Below are positions 63,963 through 64,000 of a stretch of 64,000 nucleotides of DNA, piece by piece. The notes beneath the pieces were generated by a model. The model saw nothing but the letters and a program-made list of their open reading frames with translations, had not been told where the DNA came from and made no database searches. The translations under genes were made by a program, and so were the position numbers. The stretch is from JALHVH01 sp963773685 (GTDB lineage: Bacteria > Acidobacteriota > Aminicenantia > Aminicenantales > Saccharicenantaceae): positions 620,001-684,000 of the forward strand of contig CAVZBY010000011.1 in the NCBI GenBank assembly GCA_963773685.1. The letters are read 5' to 3'. The first letter of the stretch is position 1, and every line of letters begins with the position of its first letter.

Positions 63963-64000
63963 ACCGCCGGGACCGGGCCGCTCCGGTCCCGGGAACCCGC

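Noticed and set aside
1..64000. CRISPR arrays, prophage or complete insertion sequences
   Set aside because: No regularly spaced direct repeats, phage structural genes or transposase genes were seen; only small palindromic repeats.

Overview
The window is a high-GC bacterial chromosome segment with a Gram-negative envelope: a Wza-type outer-membrane exporter, an outer-membrane beta-barrel and several lipoproteins. It also carries anaerobic-type central metabolism, with a four-subunit pyruvate:ferredoxin oxidoreductase, an Fe-S fumarase subunit and a phosphofructokinase. Secreted S9, M28, GH116 and GH20 hydrolases, six-bladed propeller proteins and VanZ/TPR proteins around an exopolysaccharide operon suggest a fermentative Acidobacteriota- or Aminicenantes-like organism. 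This placement is an inference from gene content; there is no rRNA gene to confirm it. Promoters are close to the classical sigma-70 consensus (many TTGACA-N17/18-TATAAT-like pairs), and many genes overlap by the four bases ATGA.

Layout. 1-6.6 kb: start of an unknown gene, DUF998 membrane protein, tRNA-Arg(CCG), M28 peptidase, two palindromic repeats and the pair gltX-glnS. 6.8-17.3 kb: S9 peptidase, GH116 glycosidase with phosphofructokinase, a small diguanylate cyclase, GH20-like lipoprotein, an unknown secreted protein and glgC. 17.2-20.5 kb: a compact operon of a small cysteine-containing secreted peptide (with its ribosome binding site in a hairpin), a beta-propeller protein, a CPxC redoxin and an ABC exporter. 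20.7-27 kb: hutU, then a c-di-GMP block (GAF-GGDEF-PilZ protein, coiled-coil protein, HD-GYP protein). 27-30.7 kb: rpmE-prfA-prmC and rsmD. 30.7-35.3 kb: secreted proteins and an ABC-2 exporter with a nucleotidyltransferase-like protein.

35.3-57.7 kb is an exopolysaccharide locus. A ~19-kb leftward operon runs flippase, FkbM methyltransferase, three GT4 transferases, a polymerase/ligase-family protein, a WbuB-like GT4, VanZ, a priming sugar transferase, a geranylgeranyl-reductase-family oxidoreductase, a tiny membrane protein, an outer-membrane barrel, Wza, Wzc tyrosine kinase, PHP phosphatase, a second polymerase/ligase and a TPR protein. Its leader carries a sequence matching the RfaH-recruiting ops element at 12 of 13 bases. 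Divergent to it are a TPR protein, a GT2 and a sugar nucleotidyltransferase. 57.8-64 kb: thiC, an endonuclease IV-like TIM barrel, a fumarase alpha subunit and porCDAB.

About 20 genes, including essential ones (prfA, glnS, porA, porB), are broken by single-base frame changes while the protein continues faithfully in the next frame. This pattern looks like residual indel errors of a long-read assembly rather than gene decay, so those genes are annotated across the breaks. Coordinates at those joints are approximate.
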